From: an uncultured Bacteroidia bacterium
GTDB lineage: Bacteria; Bacteroidota; Bacteroidia; Bacteroidales; UBA932
Length of the DNA stretch: 64,000 nt
NCBI GenBank assembly: GCA_902790635.1
Contig: CADASN010000004.1
Coordinates: 87,428 to 151,427 of the forward strand
Direction: 5' to 3'
The notes under the pieces are model-generated. The model made no database searches and was not told the origin of the DNA. It saw nothing but the letters and a program-made list of their open reading frames with translations. The position numbers were made by a program, and so were the translations under genes. Of the stretch, positions 53,385-61,185 are shown piece by piece (the stretch's first letter is position 1; each line of letters begins with the position of its first letter).

Positions 53385-54371
53385 CTACAGATTCGGATTG
53401 AGAAGCTTCCAGTCGGTGACGGGCGGGATGATGCCGAGGTTGATGATCTCGTCACGCATCTCGCAGAGGTGGTCATAGGATGCCTTGAGGTCTGCCAGCT
53501 CAGCAGGCGTGCCCTCGGGGTTGGTGAAGTGCACGCCGGTCTCGTCCATGACGGTCGGCATAGCCATCATCACATGCTGGAAAACCTCGTTGTTGACATA
53601 GCAGCCGGCGGGCAGGGTGAACTTCTCACCGCCCATCGCGGCCTCCATCATCTTGACGGCGTTGTAGGCAGGGCTCTGGAAAGAGCTGCGGCCACGGAGC
53701 CGGATGATGTTGCTACCGCCCTGGACCGTGTTGCGCTTGATAATGGGCCAATGGTCTTCGGGAATGTTCATCTCGGCAATCGGAGTACCGTCGATCTTGG
53801 CCTTGGAGGCGAAGATAGCCATCGCTTCACCGTGGCCGCCATAGGTATAGGCGCCAGTCACCTTGCACTGCTGCACATTCAGCTCACGGGCCAGAGACTC
53901 CTGCAGGCGGGTGGTGTCGAGAGCGGCAAGCGTGGTCACACACTCGGGACGGACGCCGGAGTGGAGGAGGACCACCAGACCGGTCAGGTCGGCCGGGTTG
54001 AAGATGACGACGATGTGCTTGACATCCGGGCAGTAGGTCTTGACATGCTGGCCGAATTCTTCGGCGATCTGGCAGTTGCCCTTGAGCAGGTCCTCACGGG
54101 TCATACCTTCTTTACGCGGGGCACCACCGGAGGAGATGATGTACTTGGCATCCTTGTATGCGACGGCGGGATCGGTCGTCCAGGTAATGTTTGCGCCGTC
54201 AAAACCGCAGTGGTCCATCTCGGCGACAACGCCGAGCAGACCGGGTTCATAAACGTCGTATAAACATAGGTTCGGGGTGAGTTTCAGCATCATGGCGGTC
54301 TGAGCCATATTGGAGCCGATCATACCGGCAGCACCCACAATCACCAGTTTTTCGTTAGAAAGATAGTTCAT
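53385..54371 (-). CDS. mdh: malate dehydrogenase
   Basis: 328 residues from MNYLSNEKLVIVGAAGMIGS, with the NAD-binding GAAGMIGSN. Catalytic segments are GAPRKEGMTREDLLKGN, VVIFNPADLTG and YGGHGEAMAIFA (active-site His). It interconverts malate and oxaloacetate; in Bacteroidales it works in the reductive branch to succinate. The upstream extension through the promoter is rejected. Confidence 0.93.
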   Translation of the reverse strand: MNYLSNEKLVIVGAAGMIGSNMAQTAMMLKLTPNLCLYDVYEPGLLGVVAEMDHCGFDGANITWTTDPAVAYKDAKYIISSGGAPRKEGMTREDLLKGNCQIAEEFGQHVKTYCPDVKHIVVIFNPADLTGLVVLLHSGVRPECVTTLAALDTTRLQESLARELNVQQCKVTGAYTYGGHGEAMAIFASKAKIDGTPIAEMNIPEDHWPIIKRNTVQGGSNIIRLRGRSSFQSPAYNAVKMMEAAMGGEKFTLPAGCYVNNEVFQHVMMAMPTVMDETGVHFTNPEGTPAELADLKASYDHLCEMRDEIINLGIIPPVTDWKLLNPNL

Positions 54372-54409
54372 ATTGAATGTATAAATTGTCGTCTGACCAA
54401 AAATTCTCG

Positions 54410-54417
54410 CAAATATA
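54410..54417 (-). promoter_or_regulatory. -7 box of mdh
   Basis: TATATTTG on the minus strand, 39 bases before the mdh ATG. Confidence 0.65.
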
Positions 54418-54428
54418 CAAAAAATCAT

Positions 54429-54436
54429 TATCTTTG
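54429..54436 (+). promoter_or_regulatory. -7 box of the phosphopantetheinyl transferase gene
   Basis: TATCTTTG, 19 bases before the ATG at 54455; divergent from mdh. Confidence 0.65.
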
Positions 54437-54454
54437 CGTTGTTATAAAGTTTTT

Positions 54455-55105
54455 ATGGCCCTATATCTTATCAAAGATCTGGACGACGACTACCACTCGC
54501 GGGTAGGGGTCTGGCAGATTACGGAGACAGAAGAAGAACTCCGAGCACTCACTTCCATCCCCTCCGACGAACTGGAGGAAATTTCCTACATCAAGAGCGA
54601 ATCCCTGCGCAAACAGAAGCTGGCCGTCCGTGCCCTCCTGGATGCGCTTTTCGAGGAGAAGGTGTACCTCAGCCACCACGATAACGGCAAGCCGTACATC
54701 GAGAACTCCGCCATGAATATCAGCATCACGCACACCACCCGCTATGTTGCCGTGATCCTCAATCCGACCGACGAGGTGGGTATCGACTGCGAGTCGCTGG
54801 ACCGCGACTTCTCCGCCGTCAAGAAAAAGGCCCTCTCGGAAGATGAGATCGAAGAAGTCGAAGACATCGACGAGGACAAACGCAACGAACAGCTGGCCAT
54901 CTACTGGTGCGCGAAGGAAGCTGTCTACAAGAAGATGTCCCAGTACAAGGTGGATTTCGCCGAGCAGATCGAAATCGAGAATTTCCGGATGCGCGGCGAG
55001 GGAGAGCTGGACGCCACCTTCACGGACAAGGACGGATTCGAAGAAGAACTGGAACTCCAGTACATCACCTTCGACCGCCACGTCCTGGTCTGGGTCGTCG
55101 GCTAG
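54455..55105 (+). CDS. 4'-phosphopantetheinyl transferase family protein
   Basis: 216 residues from MALYLIKDLDDDYHSRVGVW. The core shows ISITHTTRYVAVILNPTDEV, GIDCE (metal-binding Asp/Glu) and WCAKEAVYK (second Glu and Lys), the Sfp/AcpT-type active site. It transfers phosphopantetheine from CoA to an acyl or peptidyl carrier protein. Size fits the Sfp-like rather than the AcpS class. End overlaps the convergent EnvC-like gene by 4 bases. Confidence 0.85.
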   Translation: MALYLIKDLDDDYHSRVGVWQITETEEELRALTSIPSDELEEISYIKSESLRKQKLAVRALLDALFEEKVYLSHHDNGKPYIENSAMNISITHTTRYVAVILNPTDEVGIDCESLDRDFSAVKKKALSEDEIEEVEDIDEDKRNEQLAIYWCAKEAVYKKMSQYKVDFAEQIEIENFRMRGEGELDATFTDKDGFEEELELQYITFDRHVLVWVVG

Positions 55106-56328
55106 TGCCGCGGGCGCAGCCAGTTTTCAGGATTTTCCGGAGTCTTTTCCTGCCAGACCTCGAAATGCAGTTGGGTCTGGCCGTCGATTGTGTCCACACG
55201 GCCCAGGACCTGTCCCGTCGCCACCTTGTCCCCGGCCTTGACGTCCACTTGTCCCAGCTTGCAGTAGAAAGTGAAATAGCTGCCGTGCTGGACCAGGATG
55301 CAACGGCCGTAGCCGGGCATCACGATTACGTGCTTCACTTCCCCGTTGAACACCGCCTTGACCTCCGCCTGGGCGGACAGGCCGATATTGACGCCGTTGT
55401 TGGTCGGCATCACCAGCGTCGTATAGACCGGATGGTTGTGCTTGCCGAAGGTCTCGACGACGGGACCGTCAGCCGGCCACGGGAGCTTGCCCTTGTTGGC
55501 GGCGAAGTCCGCTGACAGTTTGTAATCGACGGGTTTGGTGTCCTTGGTGTTGTTCTTGTTGTTCTGCTGCCGGGCGGCTTCTTCTTTCTTGCGCGCCTCT
55601 TCGATGGCCTGCGCGATGATGCGCTCGATCTCCCGGTTGAGCGCCTCCACCTGCTTGCGCTTGGTTTCCAGCTGGCGCTGGTAGAGGTTCTTGTCTTTCT
55701 TGAGGCTGGTCACCAGCTCGTCCGAGCGGAGCTCCTCCTTGCGCAGTCCCTGCAGTTCCTGCTCGTGCTCCTGCCGGATCGTTTCGGCCTCCTCCCGCAA
55801 GGCGGCGAGTCGGGCGAGGTCTTCGTCCAGCCCCGTGCGGAGATCCTGGATCTTGCGTGCCTGGGTATTCATCTGCCGGGAGAGATCCCGCAGATAGGTA
55901 TAGCGGCGGGACGCCTGCCCAAGATCCTTGCTGGAAAGCAGGTAGGAGTACCACACCCGGACGTCGCGGTTCTTGTAGGCGTTGCGCACCAGGCGGCGGA
56001 AATACTCCTCCAGCGTCACCAGCCGCTGCCGGAGCCGCTCCGTCTCCGCCTGCTTGACGGCGATGGAATCATCCAGCTGCCGGATCTCCCGCGCACTCTC
56101 CTGCACGAGGCTCCGCCGCGTGGCGATCTGCCTGCGCACGAGCGTCAGCTCGTTGAGCGCATTCTCGCTCTTGGAGGCATTGTCCCGGATCTGCTTCTCC
56201 AACTGGGCGATCTCCTTCTGGAGGGCCGCCCGGCGGGACTCCTGCCTGGCCGTGTCCTGTGCCTGCGCCCCCAGGACGCCAAGCAGCAGGACGGCAGCGG
56301 CCGCCAGTATGCGGAGTCCGCGGATCAT
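55102..56328 (-). CDS. EnvC-like murein hydrolase activator (degenerate LytM domain)
   Basis: 408 residues. Signal MIRGLRILAAAAVLLLGVLG AQAQ, a long coiled coil (about 30-260), then a LytM domain. Zinc ligands are lost: the HxxxD position reads NNGVNIG, the usual YAHL reads FYCKL, and HLH reads QLHFEVW. EnvC-type proteins with this loss activate amidases at the division septum rather than cut murein. A linker at about 265 is Asn/Lys-rich. Its start overlaps the TPR gene as ATGA. Confidence 0.88.
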   Translation of the reverse strand: MIRGLRILAAAAVLLLGVLGAQAQDTARQESRRAALQKEIAQLEKQIRDNASKSENALNELTLVRRQIATRRSLVQESAREIRQLDDSIAVKQAETERLRQRLVTLEEYFRRLVRNAYKNRDVRVWYSYLLSSKDLGQASRRYTYLRDLSRQMNTQARKIQDLRTGLDEDLARLAALREEAETIRQEHEQELQGLRKEELRSDELVTSLKKDKNLYQRQLETKRKQVEALNREIERIIAQAIEEARKKEEAARQQNNKNNTKDTKPVDYKLSADFAANKGKLPWPADGPVVETFGKHNHPVYTTLVMPTNNGVNIGLSAQAEVKAVFNGEVKHVIVMPGYGRCILVQHGSYFTFYCKLGQVDVKAGDKVATGQVLGRVDTIDGQTQLHFEVWQEKTPENPENWLRPRH

Positions 56329-57569
56329 TTGTTCTTCTGCTCTGCCAGATTCTTATAATAAAGGGAAAGGTCCGTCTCGCCGAGCGCCTCGAGGACCTTC
56401 GAATAGTGCTCGAGGACCGTGGCGCTGTCCTTGCCCCCGTAGAGCATCGCATGCTTGAAATACGGCTTCGCATCCTTCGGACGCTTCAGCAGGTAGAGCA
56501 GCCAGCCGTAGGTGTCGAGATATGTGGCGTTGTCCGGCTCCAGTTCGATGGTCCGGGCGCTCATCTTGAGGGCTTTGCGAAGCGACTTGCCCTCCAGCGA
56601 GAGATAGTATGCGTAGTTGTTGAGCACGGAGGTGCGGTCGGGATCGGCCTTCAGAGCCTGTTCGTATGTCTCGTAGGCCTTCTTCTTGTCTCCCATCTCC
56701 TGGTACCAGACGTCTCCGGCGATGGAGAGCGCCTCGGCCAGATGATCCATGTCTCCCTGCGAACGGGCCAGGTCGGCCATCACGTCGCACTGCTGCAGCA
56801 CGCCCTCCCAGTCCTGCTTGATGTAGAGCATCCGGAGCTTCAGGAGCTGGATGGCGTAATCCTCGGGATGAAGCTCCCGGTCCAGGTCCACCAGGCGGTT
56901 GATCGTGTCGCCCCAGACCCAATAGAACGGGGAGTCGATGTTGTCCATCATCACCGTGAGGTAATTGCTCTTGATCTCAGGCCGGACGCCCCCGTTGCGG
57001 ACGAAGTCTTCCAGACTGGTGAAGAAAGCCGGGAAATTGCCCATCCGGCGGAGCAGTTCCGTCTTCCCGAGCTGGGCCGGAGCGTATTCCGGATCCAGTT
57101 CCAGCGCCTGGTTGTAATAACGCAGCGCCACGGAATCCTGGCGCGCGGCCACCTTCGAGTCCGCCACCATGGAGAGGGTATTGGGCGTATTGTACAATCC
57201 CGGATTCATCTTGATCAGCTTCTCCACATAGCGGCCGGCGCTGATCTGGTCCTGTTTGGCATCAAAGAGCGAAGCCATCGCATAGACATACCAGGTATTG
57301 GTCGAATCCGCCTGCACGGCCTGCGACAAGTGGCGCTCGGCGGCATCCAGGTCCCGGAGGGCCATCTCGCACAAGCCGAGGTAGTAATTGACCGCATCGT
57401 CCCCGGGATCCTCCCGGTTCAACTCCTGCAGGATGGCACGCGCCTGCGCGTAGTGTCCCTCCGCATATTCGGCCGTCGCCGTCAGGAAGCGGTCGGTGCT
57501 TCCGGGCTCCTGTGCCCGGAGGGAAAGGCCCGCCAGAAGCAAGACCAGGTATAGAAGGAGCTTACGCAT
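56325..57569 (-). CDS. secreted tetratricopeptide-repeat protein
   Basis: 414 residues from MRKLLLYLVLLLAGLSLRAQ, a signal peptide. At least six TPR units, for example DAVNYYLGLCEMALRDLDAA, SVALRYYNQALELDPEYAPA and KKAYETYEQALKADPDRTSV. TPR proteins scaffold envelope complexes; the adjacent EnvC-like gene, overlapping by 4 bases, suggests a cell-wall or division role. A -7 box TAATTTTG lies at 57585-57578 (minus). Confidence 0.8.
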   Translation of the reverse strand: MRKLLLYLVLLLAGLSLRAQEPGSTDRFLTATAEYAEGHYAQARAILQELNREDPGDDAVNYYLGLCEMALRDLDAAERHLSQAVQADSTNTWYVYAMASLFDAKQDQISAGRYVEKLIKMNPGLYNTPNTLSMVADSKVAARQDSVALRYYNQALELDPEYAPAQLGKTELLRRMGNFPAFFTSLEDFVRNGGVRPEIKSNYLTVMMDNIDSPFYWVWGDTINRLVDLDRELHPEDYAIQLLKLRMLYIKQDWEGVLQQCDVMADLARSQGDMDHLAEALSIAGDVWYQEMGDKKKAYETYEQALKADPDRTSVLNNYAYYLSLEGKSLRKALKMSARTIELEPDNATYLDTYGWLLYLLKRPKDAKPYFKHAMLYGGKDSATVLEHYSKVLEALGETDLSLYYKNLAEQKNK

Positions 57570-57643
57570 CGTGGACACAAAATTATGTATTTTTATGAGA
57601 AAATTTGGCTATTTTCGCATGAAATATTTTTTCGGGCAGCAGG

Positions 57644-58204
57644 ATGCAACTTTTCGGAAACAAAAAGCATCTTAACACTCGGGAAGCAGAATGGATCGAA
57701 GGGGCGAAGCACGGCGACCGCCGCTGCCAGAAAGCCATCTACGACCTCCTGTCCGCCAAAATGTTCGCAGTTTGCCTGCGCTACATGGGCGACCGGGACG
57801 CCGCTGAGGATATCCTTCAGGATGGTTTCGTGACTCTTTTTTCCAAACTGGACAGTTTTTCGGGAGAAGGCTCTTTCGAAGGCTGGGCCCGCAAGATCTT
57901 TGTGAATACTGCACTGATGAGTCTCCGCAAAAAGGACGCGCTCAAGAACTCGGAGGACGTGGATGCCGCATGGAACATCACCAGCGACGACCCGACCGCC
58001 ATCCAGCGGATCGGCTACGACGACCTGCTGAAAATGATCGCCGCGCTCCCGACCGGATTCCGGACGGTCTTCAACATGTACGTCATCGAAGGTTTTTCAC
58101 ACAAGGAGATCGCCGAAGCGCTCGGTATTTCAGAGACCACCTCCCGCTCGCAGCTACAGCGTGCGCGGGTATTGTTGCAGACAAAGATTAAAGAAAGGTA
58201 TTAA
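57644..58204 (+). CDS. ECF-type RNA polymerase sigma factor
   Basis: 186 residues. Region 2 is LLSAKMFAVCLRYMGDRDAA followed by EDILQDGFVTLFSKLDSF; region 4 is PTGFRTVFNMYVIEGFSHKE then IAEALGISETTSRSQLQRAR. Full length for the family. It is followed after 1 base by a membrane/beta-barrel protein that is its probable regulator or target. An imperfect -7 box TATTTTCG lies at 57610. Confidence 0.92.
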   Translation: MQLFGNKKHLNTREAEWIEGAKHGDRRCQKAIYDLLSAKMFAVCLRYMGDRDAAEDILQDGFVTLFSKLDSFSGEGSFEGWARKIFVNTALMSLRKKDALKNSEDVDAAWNITSDDPTAIQRIGYDDLLKMIAALPTGFRTVFNMYVIEGFSHKEIAEALGISETTSRSQLQRARVLLQTKIKERY

Positions 58205-58205
58205 G

Positions 58206-59414
58206 ATGCAGGACAAGCATTCCAACGATTTCGATCTCCAGGTGAGATCGATGCTCGCAGACGCCGGGATCAAGGCACCCCGCCGCGTCTGGAAAGCCGT
58301 GTCCTCGCGTCTGGATGCCGCCCAGGACGCTTCCGCAGCTCCCGTCTGGGGCTGGATGCGCTGGGCCGGCATGGCTGTCGCCGCGGCTGCCGTAGCCGCC
58401 GCCCTTTTCTTCACAGGCACGCAGAATTCTATTCCAACCAAAATTCATAACCAACCGCAAGCCCTGCTTGCACAAGCCGGCACCGACGCCGATACCCAGG
58501 TTCCCGCCGCAGTATCGGCGTCCGTCCCGGCCGGAGAGACGGCTGAACCGGCCGCCCCTTCCATCCCCAGCCCCCGGCGCGCGACCACCGTGCGCCCCGC
58601 CGGAAAGCCGGTCGTGAGCCCGGAAGTCTCCGTCAGCCCTGCTGATGCAGAGGCTTCCGCTCCGGCCGCCGCGGAGCCGCAGCCCGCCGCCGGACAGCAG
58701 GATCCCGCTCCGCGGGAGACCGCCCCTGCCGGGCAGAAGCAGCGTACGCAGCCGTCCCTGACGGTCGTGCCGGACCCGTTTGCAGATCCCATGGTCCCCA
58801 AGCAGGCCTTCAAGCCGCGGGTGGCCCTCTATGCACAAGGCGCTATCGGCAGCAACGAATCCGATTTCCGGCCGGCCGGAGCAATGATGGCCCCCGGCAA
58901 GTCCACCGGATTCTCCGAACTGGGCAGTTCCTCCTTCGGGGTGCCCTTCACCCTCGGTCTCGGCGTGCGGATCTATCTCCTGCCGCGCTTCTCCCTGGGC
59001 ACGGGCCTGGACTACTCCCTGCTGACCCGCTCCTTCACCGGCAGTTACGGGGATGTCTCAGGGACCGTCTCGCACACGCTCCAGTATCTCGGCGTACCCC
59101 TCAACCTCTACTACGACGTCCTTTCCTCCGACAGGATCAAGTTCTATGTCTATGGCGGCGGCGAGGTGGAGTACTGCCTGTCGAACAAATACCGGCTCTA
59201 TGCCAATCCTGACATCATCCGCAGCTATCCCGTCGAGGGCCTGCAGTTCTCCGTCGGCGGCGGCATCGGTGTCGAGTTCCTGCTCGGCCGCCACGTGGGC
59301 CTGTACCTGGATCCGGGCGTCAACTACTACTTCCCGGGCAACCAACCCAGAAATATCCGGACGGACAAGCCTTTCCTGCTGAACTTCGATGCAGGTCTGC
59401 GCTTCAACTTCTGA
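58206..59414 (+). CDS. N-terminal anti-sigma-like region, membrane helix and C-terminal outer-membrane barrel
   Basis: 402 residues from MQDKHSNDFDLQVRSMLADA. No signal peptide: about 50 cytoplasm-like residues (PRRVWKAVSSRLDAAQ resembles anti-sigma N-termini) precede one helix (WAGMAVAAAAVAAALFF, about 54-73). Then comes a Pro/Ala/Glu-rich linker (about 90-200). The last 190 residues look like an outer-membrane barrel (FGVPFTLGLGVRIYLLPRFS, ending AGLRFNF). Such sigma-linked chimeras are seen in Bacteroidota; they could span the periplasm. Inferred partner of the sigma factor one base upstream. Confidence 0.75.
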   Translation: MQDKHSNDFDLQVRSMLADAGIKAPRRVWKAVSSRLDAAQDASAAPVWGWMRWAGMAVAAAAVAAALFFTGTQNSIPTKIHNQPQALLAQAGTDADTQVPAAVSASVPAGETAEPAAPSIPSPRRATTVRPAGKPVVSPEVSVSPADAEASAPAAAEPQPAAGQQDPAPRETAPAGQKQRTQPSLTVVPDPFADPMVPKQAFKPRVALYAQGAIGSNESDFRPAGAMMAPGKSTGFSELGSSSFGVPFTLGLGVRIYLLPRFSLGTGLDYSLLTRSFTGSYGDVSGTVSHTLQYLGVPLNLYYDVLSSDRIKFYVYGGGEVEYCLSNKYRLYANPDIIRSYPVEGLQFSVGGGIGVEFLLGRHVGLYLDPGVNYYFPGNQPRNIRTDKPFLLNFDAGLRFNF

Positions 59415-59445
59415 TGATAAAAAAAAACAAAAACAGAAAAAAACG

Positions 59446-59495
59446 TATTTTTGTGATGAATTTCCCCGCGAAAAGGCACGGTTCTTTTCGCGGGG
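59446..59495 (+). promoter_or_regulatory. -7 box followed at once by a strong hairpin
   Basis: TATTTTTG at 59446-59453, then CCCCGCGAAAAG / CTTTTCGCGGGG (stem 59464-59475 / 59484-59495) and a TTCATTTTTT tract. The hairpin either ends the sigma-factor operon or sits at the very 5' end of the lipoprotein mRNA as an attenuator. Confidence 0.6.
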
Positions 59496-59529
59496 TCTTC
59501 ATTTTTTCGCTTCTTTTGCAGAAAAAACT

Positions 59530-60741
59530 ATGAAAACTCCCACTTTGCTTCTTCTCCTGGCAGCCACTGTCTCCGGCTGCATCTCCCTGGACGGCCTGGG
59601 CCGGGGCCCGAGCCGCACCGACTCCGAACGGAACGACCACCCTTCCTCCGACGAACGCACGCCCGATCTTCCCGGGCCCGCCGCGACCACGGACACGACC
59701 TTGTATTACACGGCAGTACGCTTCCCGGACTCGTATGACTGGCAGCGGGACACCGCCTACGGCAAGGTCGGCTTCGAACTGCTCCTCTGCCGCGAAGGCA
59801 CGACCCTGCTGACCCTCCCCAATGGACCTGAAGCGCCTTTCTGCGCAGATCCGGACCGGCACCACATCCTCGACGGACACCTCTATACAGAGCGGATGCT
59901 CGCGAATGAGACCCTCATCGGGCGCGACGGGGTGGAGCTGTTCCGCTTCGATGGACGCGAATTCCTGCTCGGCCTGCTGCAGGACGGGGAGGATCTGCAC
60001 ACCGTCTCCCGTCCCGTCTCCGGCAAGGGATTCTCCTATCGCGTGAATGGCAAACCCCTGCTCACCCGCTCCGACGGCAGCGTCTTCGGAAGTCTCACTG
60101 ACCCTTCATATGGTCCCGGAGGCGCCCTCTACCGAAATGACGGGCAGGTCGCATTCTGCTTCCGGTCGGGGTACGTCACGACCGCCGCCCACTACCTGGC
60201 CCGGGACGGCAAGGAAATCCATCTGGACAACATCCTGCCCGGACGCACTGTCCTGGACCTCAAACAACATGACGACCAGACCCTGATCCTGTACCCGTCC
60301 TTCATGAGGAATGTGATGTACGAGGGGAGGATCTGGCCCGGGGAGCGCGGGTATGCCGTCACCGGACGTTTCTCGGACGGGACGGGCGGATACATCCAGG
60401 GCCTGATAGAATCCAGCGGACTGAGCGACATGCGCCCCGTTTGCCGGGAAGAGAGTGCCGTCATGTACCATTCGGCGGAGGAGACTTGCGCCGTCTATCT
60501 CAGTCAGGACGGGACCGTCCGCTGGAACATGCTGGATGGGGGCGGAGCCGGCAGCAGCGGGGAACCCTGCCATTTCTTTTCAGGCGCCTGCGCCGCCCTG
60601 GCGGGCAGCCGTTTCGCGATTGCGCTGACCCCGAAGGACATACACCGCCCGCCGCGCATCCTGAACGGATCGCGGACCCTGGACACGGGGATATACGGCT
60701 ACGTGAGTTCGGTGGCGCTGGAGATCAGTCGTCCCAACTGA
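59530..60741 (+). CDS. lipoprotein of unknown function
   Basis: 403 residues from MKTPTLLLLLAATVSGCISL, with lipobox VSGC. The start is set by the signal peptide; the longer frame reads through the hairpin. A Ser/Asp/Pro-rich linker (about 25-55) follows, then a domain with repeated strand-turn units (LIGRDGVELFRFDGREFLLG, HYLARDGKEIHLDN, YLSQDGTVRWN) suggesting a beta-propeller. Function unknown. Its 3' end overlaps tsaE by 17 bases, tail to tail. Confidence 0.65.
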   Translation: MKTPTLLLLLAATVSGCISLDGLGRGPSRTDSERNDHPSSDERTPDLPGPAATTDTTLYYTAVRFPDSYDWQRDTAYGKVGFELLLCREGTTLLTLPNGPEAPFCADPDRHHILDGHLYTERMLANETLIGRDGVELFRFDGREFLLGLLQDGEDLHTVSRPVSGKGFSYRVNGKPLLTRSDGSVFGSLTDPSYGPGGALYRNDGQVAFCFRSGYVTTAAHYLARDGKEIHLDNILPGRTVLDLKQHDDQTLILYPSFMRNVMYEGRIWPGERGYAVTGRFSDGTGGYIQGLIESSGLSDMRPVCREESAVMYHSAEETCAVYLSQDGTVRWNMLDGGGAGSSGEPCHFFSGACAALAGSRFAIALTPKDIHRPPRILNGSRTLDTGIYGYVSSVALEISRPN

Positions 60742-61150
60742 GAATGCGGGAGCCGTCGGGCTCTACACTGATGTGCACCTTGAGCGTCTCTTCGGGCAGC
60801 AGGGCCTCGACGTTCTCCGGCCATTCCATTAAGCACAAGGCACCGCTGTCCAGATAGTCATAGAGGCCGATGTCCAAAGCCTCTTCCAGCTTGGTAATCC
60901 GATAGAAATCGAAATGGAAGACCGGCTCTCCGGCCGCCGTCCGGTATTCGTTGATGATGGCGAAAGTCGGGGAACTGACCGCATCCGACCGGACCCCCAG
61001 CTGCCGGCAAAGCGCCGTGGTGAACGTGGTCTTGCCCGCCCCCATCCCGGCATAGAACGCCACCAGCCTGCGGTCACCCAGGCGGCGGAGGAACTCCGCG
61101 GCAGCCGCGTCGATCCCGGACAGGGAAGGAATGACGATTTGTTGCAACAT
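60725..61150 (-). CDS. tsaE: tRNA threonylcarbamoyladenosine biosynthesis ATPase
   Basis: 141 residues. Walker A AGMGAGKTTFTTALCRQLG, then SSPTFAIINEY and FHFDFYRI, the TsaE signature; LMEWPENVEALLP near the end. It works with TsaB/TsaD in making the t6A base of ANN-decoding tRNAs. A TATCTTTG box (61158-61165) ends 8 bases before the ATG. Confidence 0.95.
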   Translation of the reverse strand: MLQQIVIPSLSGIDAAAAEFLRRLGDRRLVAFYAGMGAGKTTFTTALCRQLGVRSDAVSSPTFAIINEYRTAAGEPVFHFDFYRITKLEEALDIGLYDYLDSGALCLMEWPENVEALLPEETLKVHISVEPDGSRILSWDD

Positions 61151-61157
61151 ACCGCTG

Positions 61158-61165
61158 CAAAGATA
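61158..61165 (-). promoter_or_regulatory. -7 box of tsaE
   Basis: TATCTTTG on the minus strand, 8 bases from the tsaE ATG; near-leaderless. Confidence 0.6.
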
Positions 61166-61185
61166 CGAAAAACTATGATACTGCT

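Noticed and set aside
55102-56328. Active M23 endopeptidase
   Set aside because: The LytM domain has lost its zinc ligands, so an activator role is more likely.
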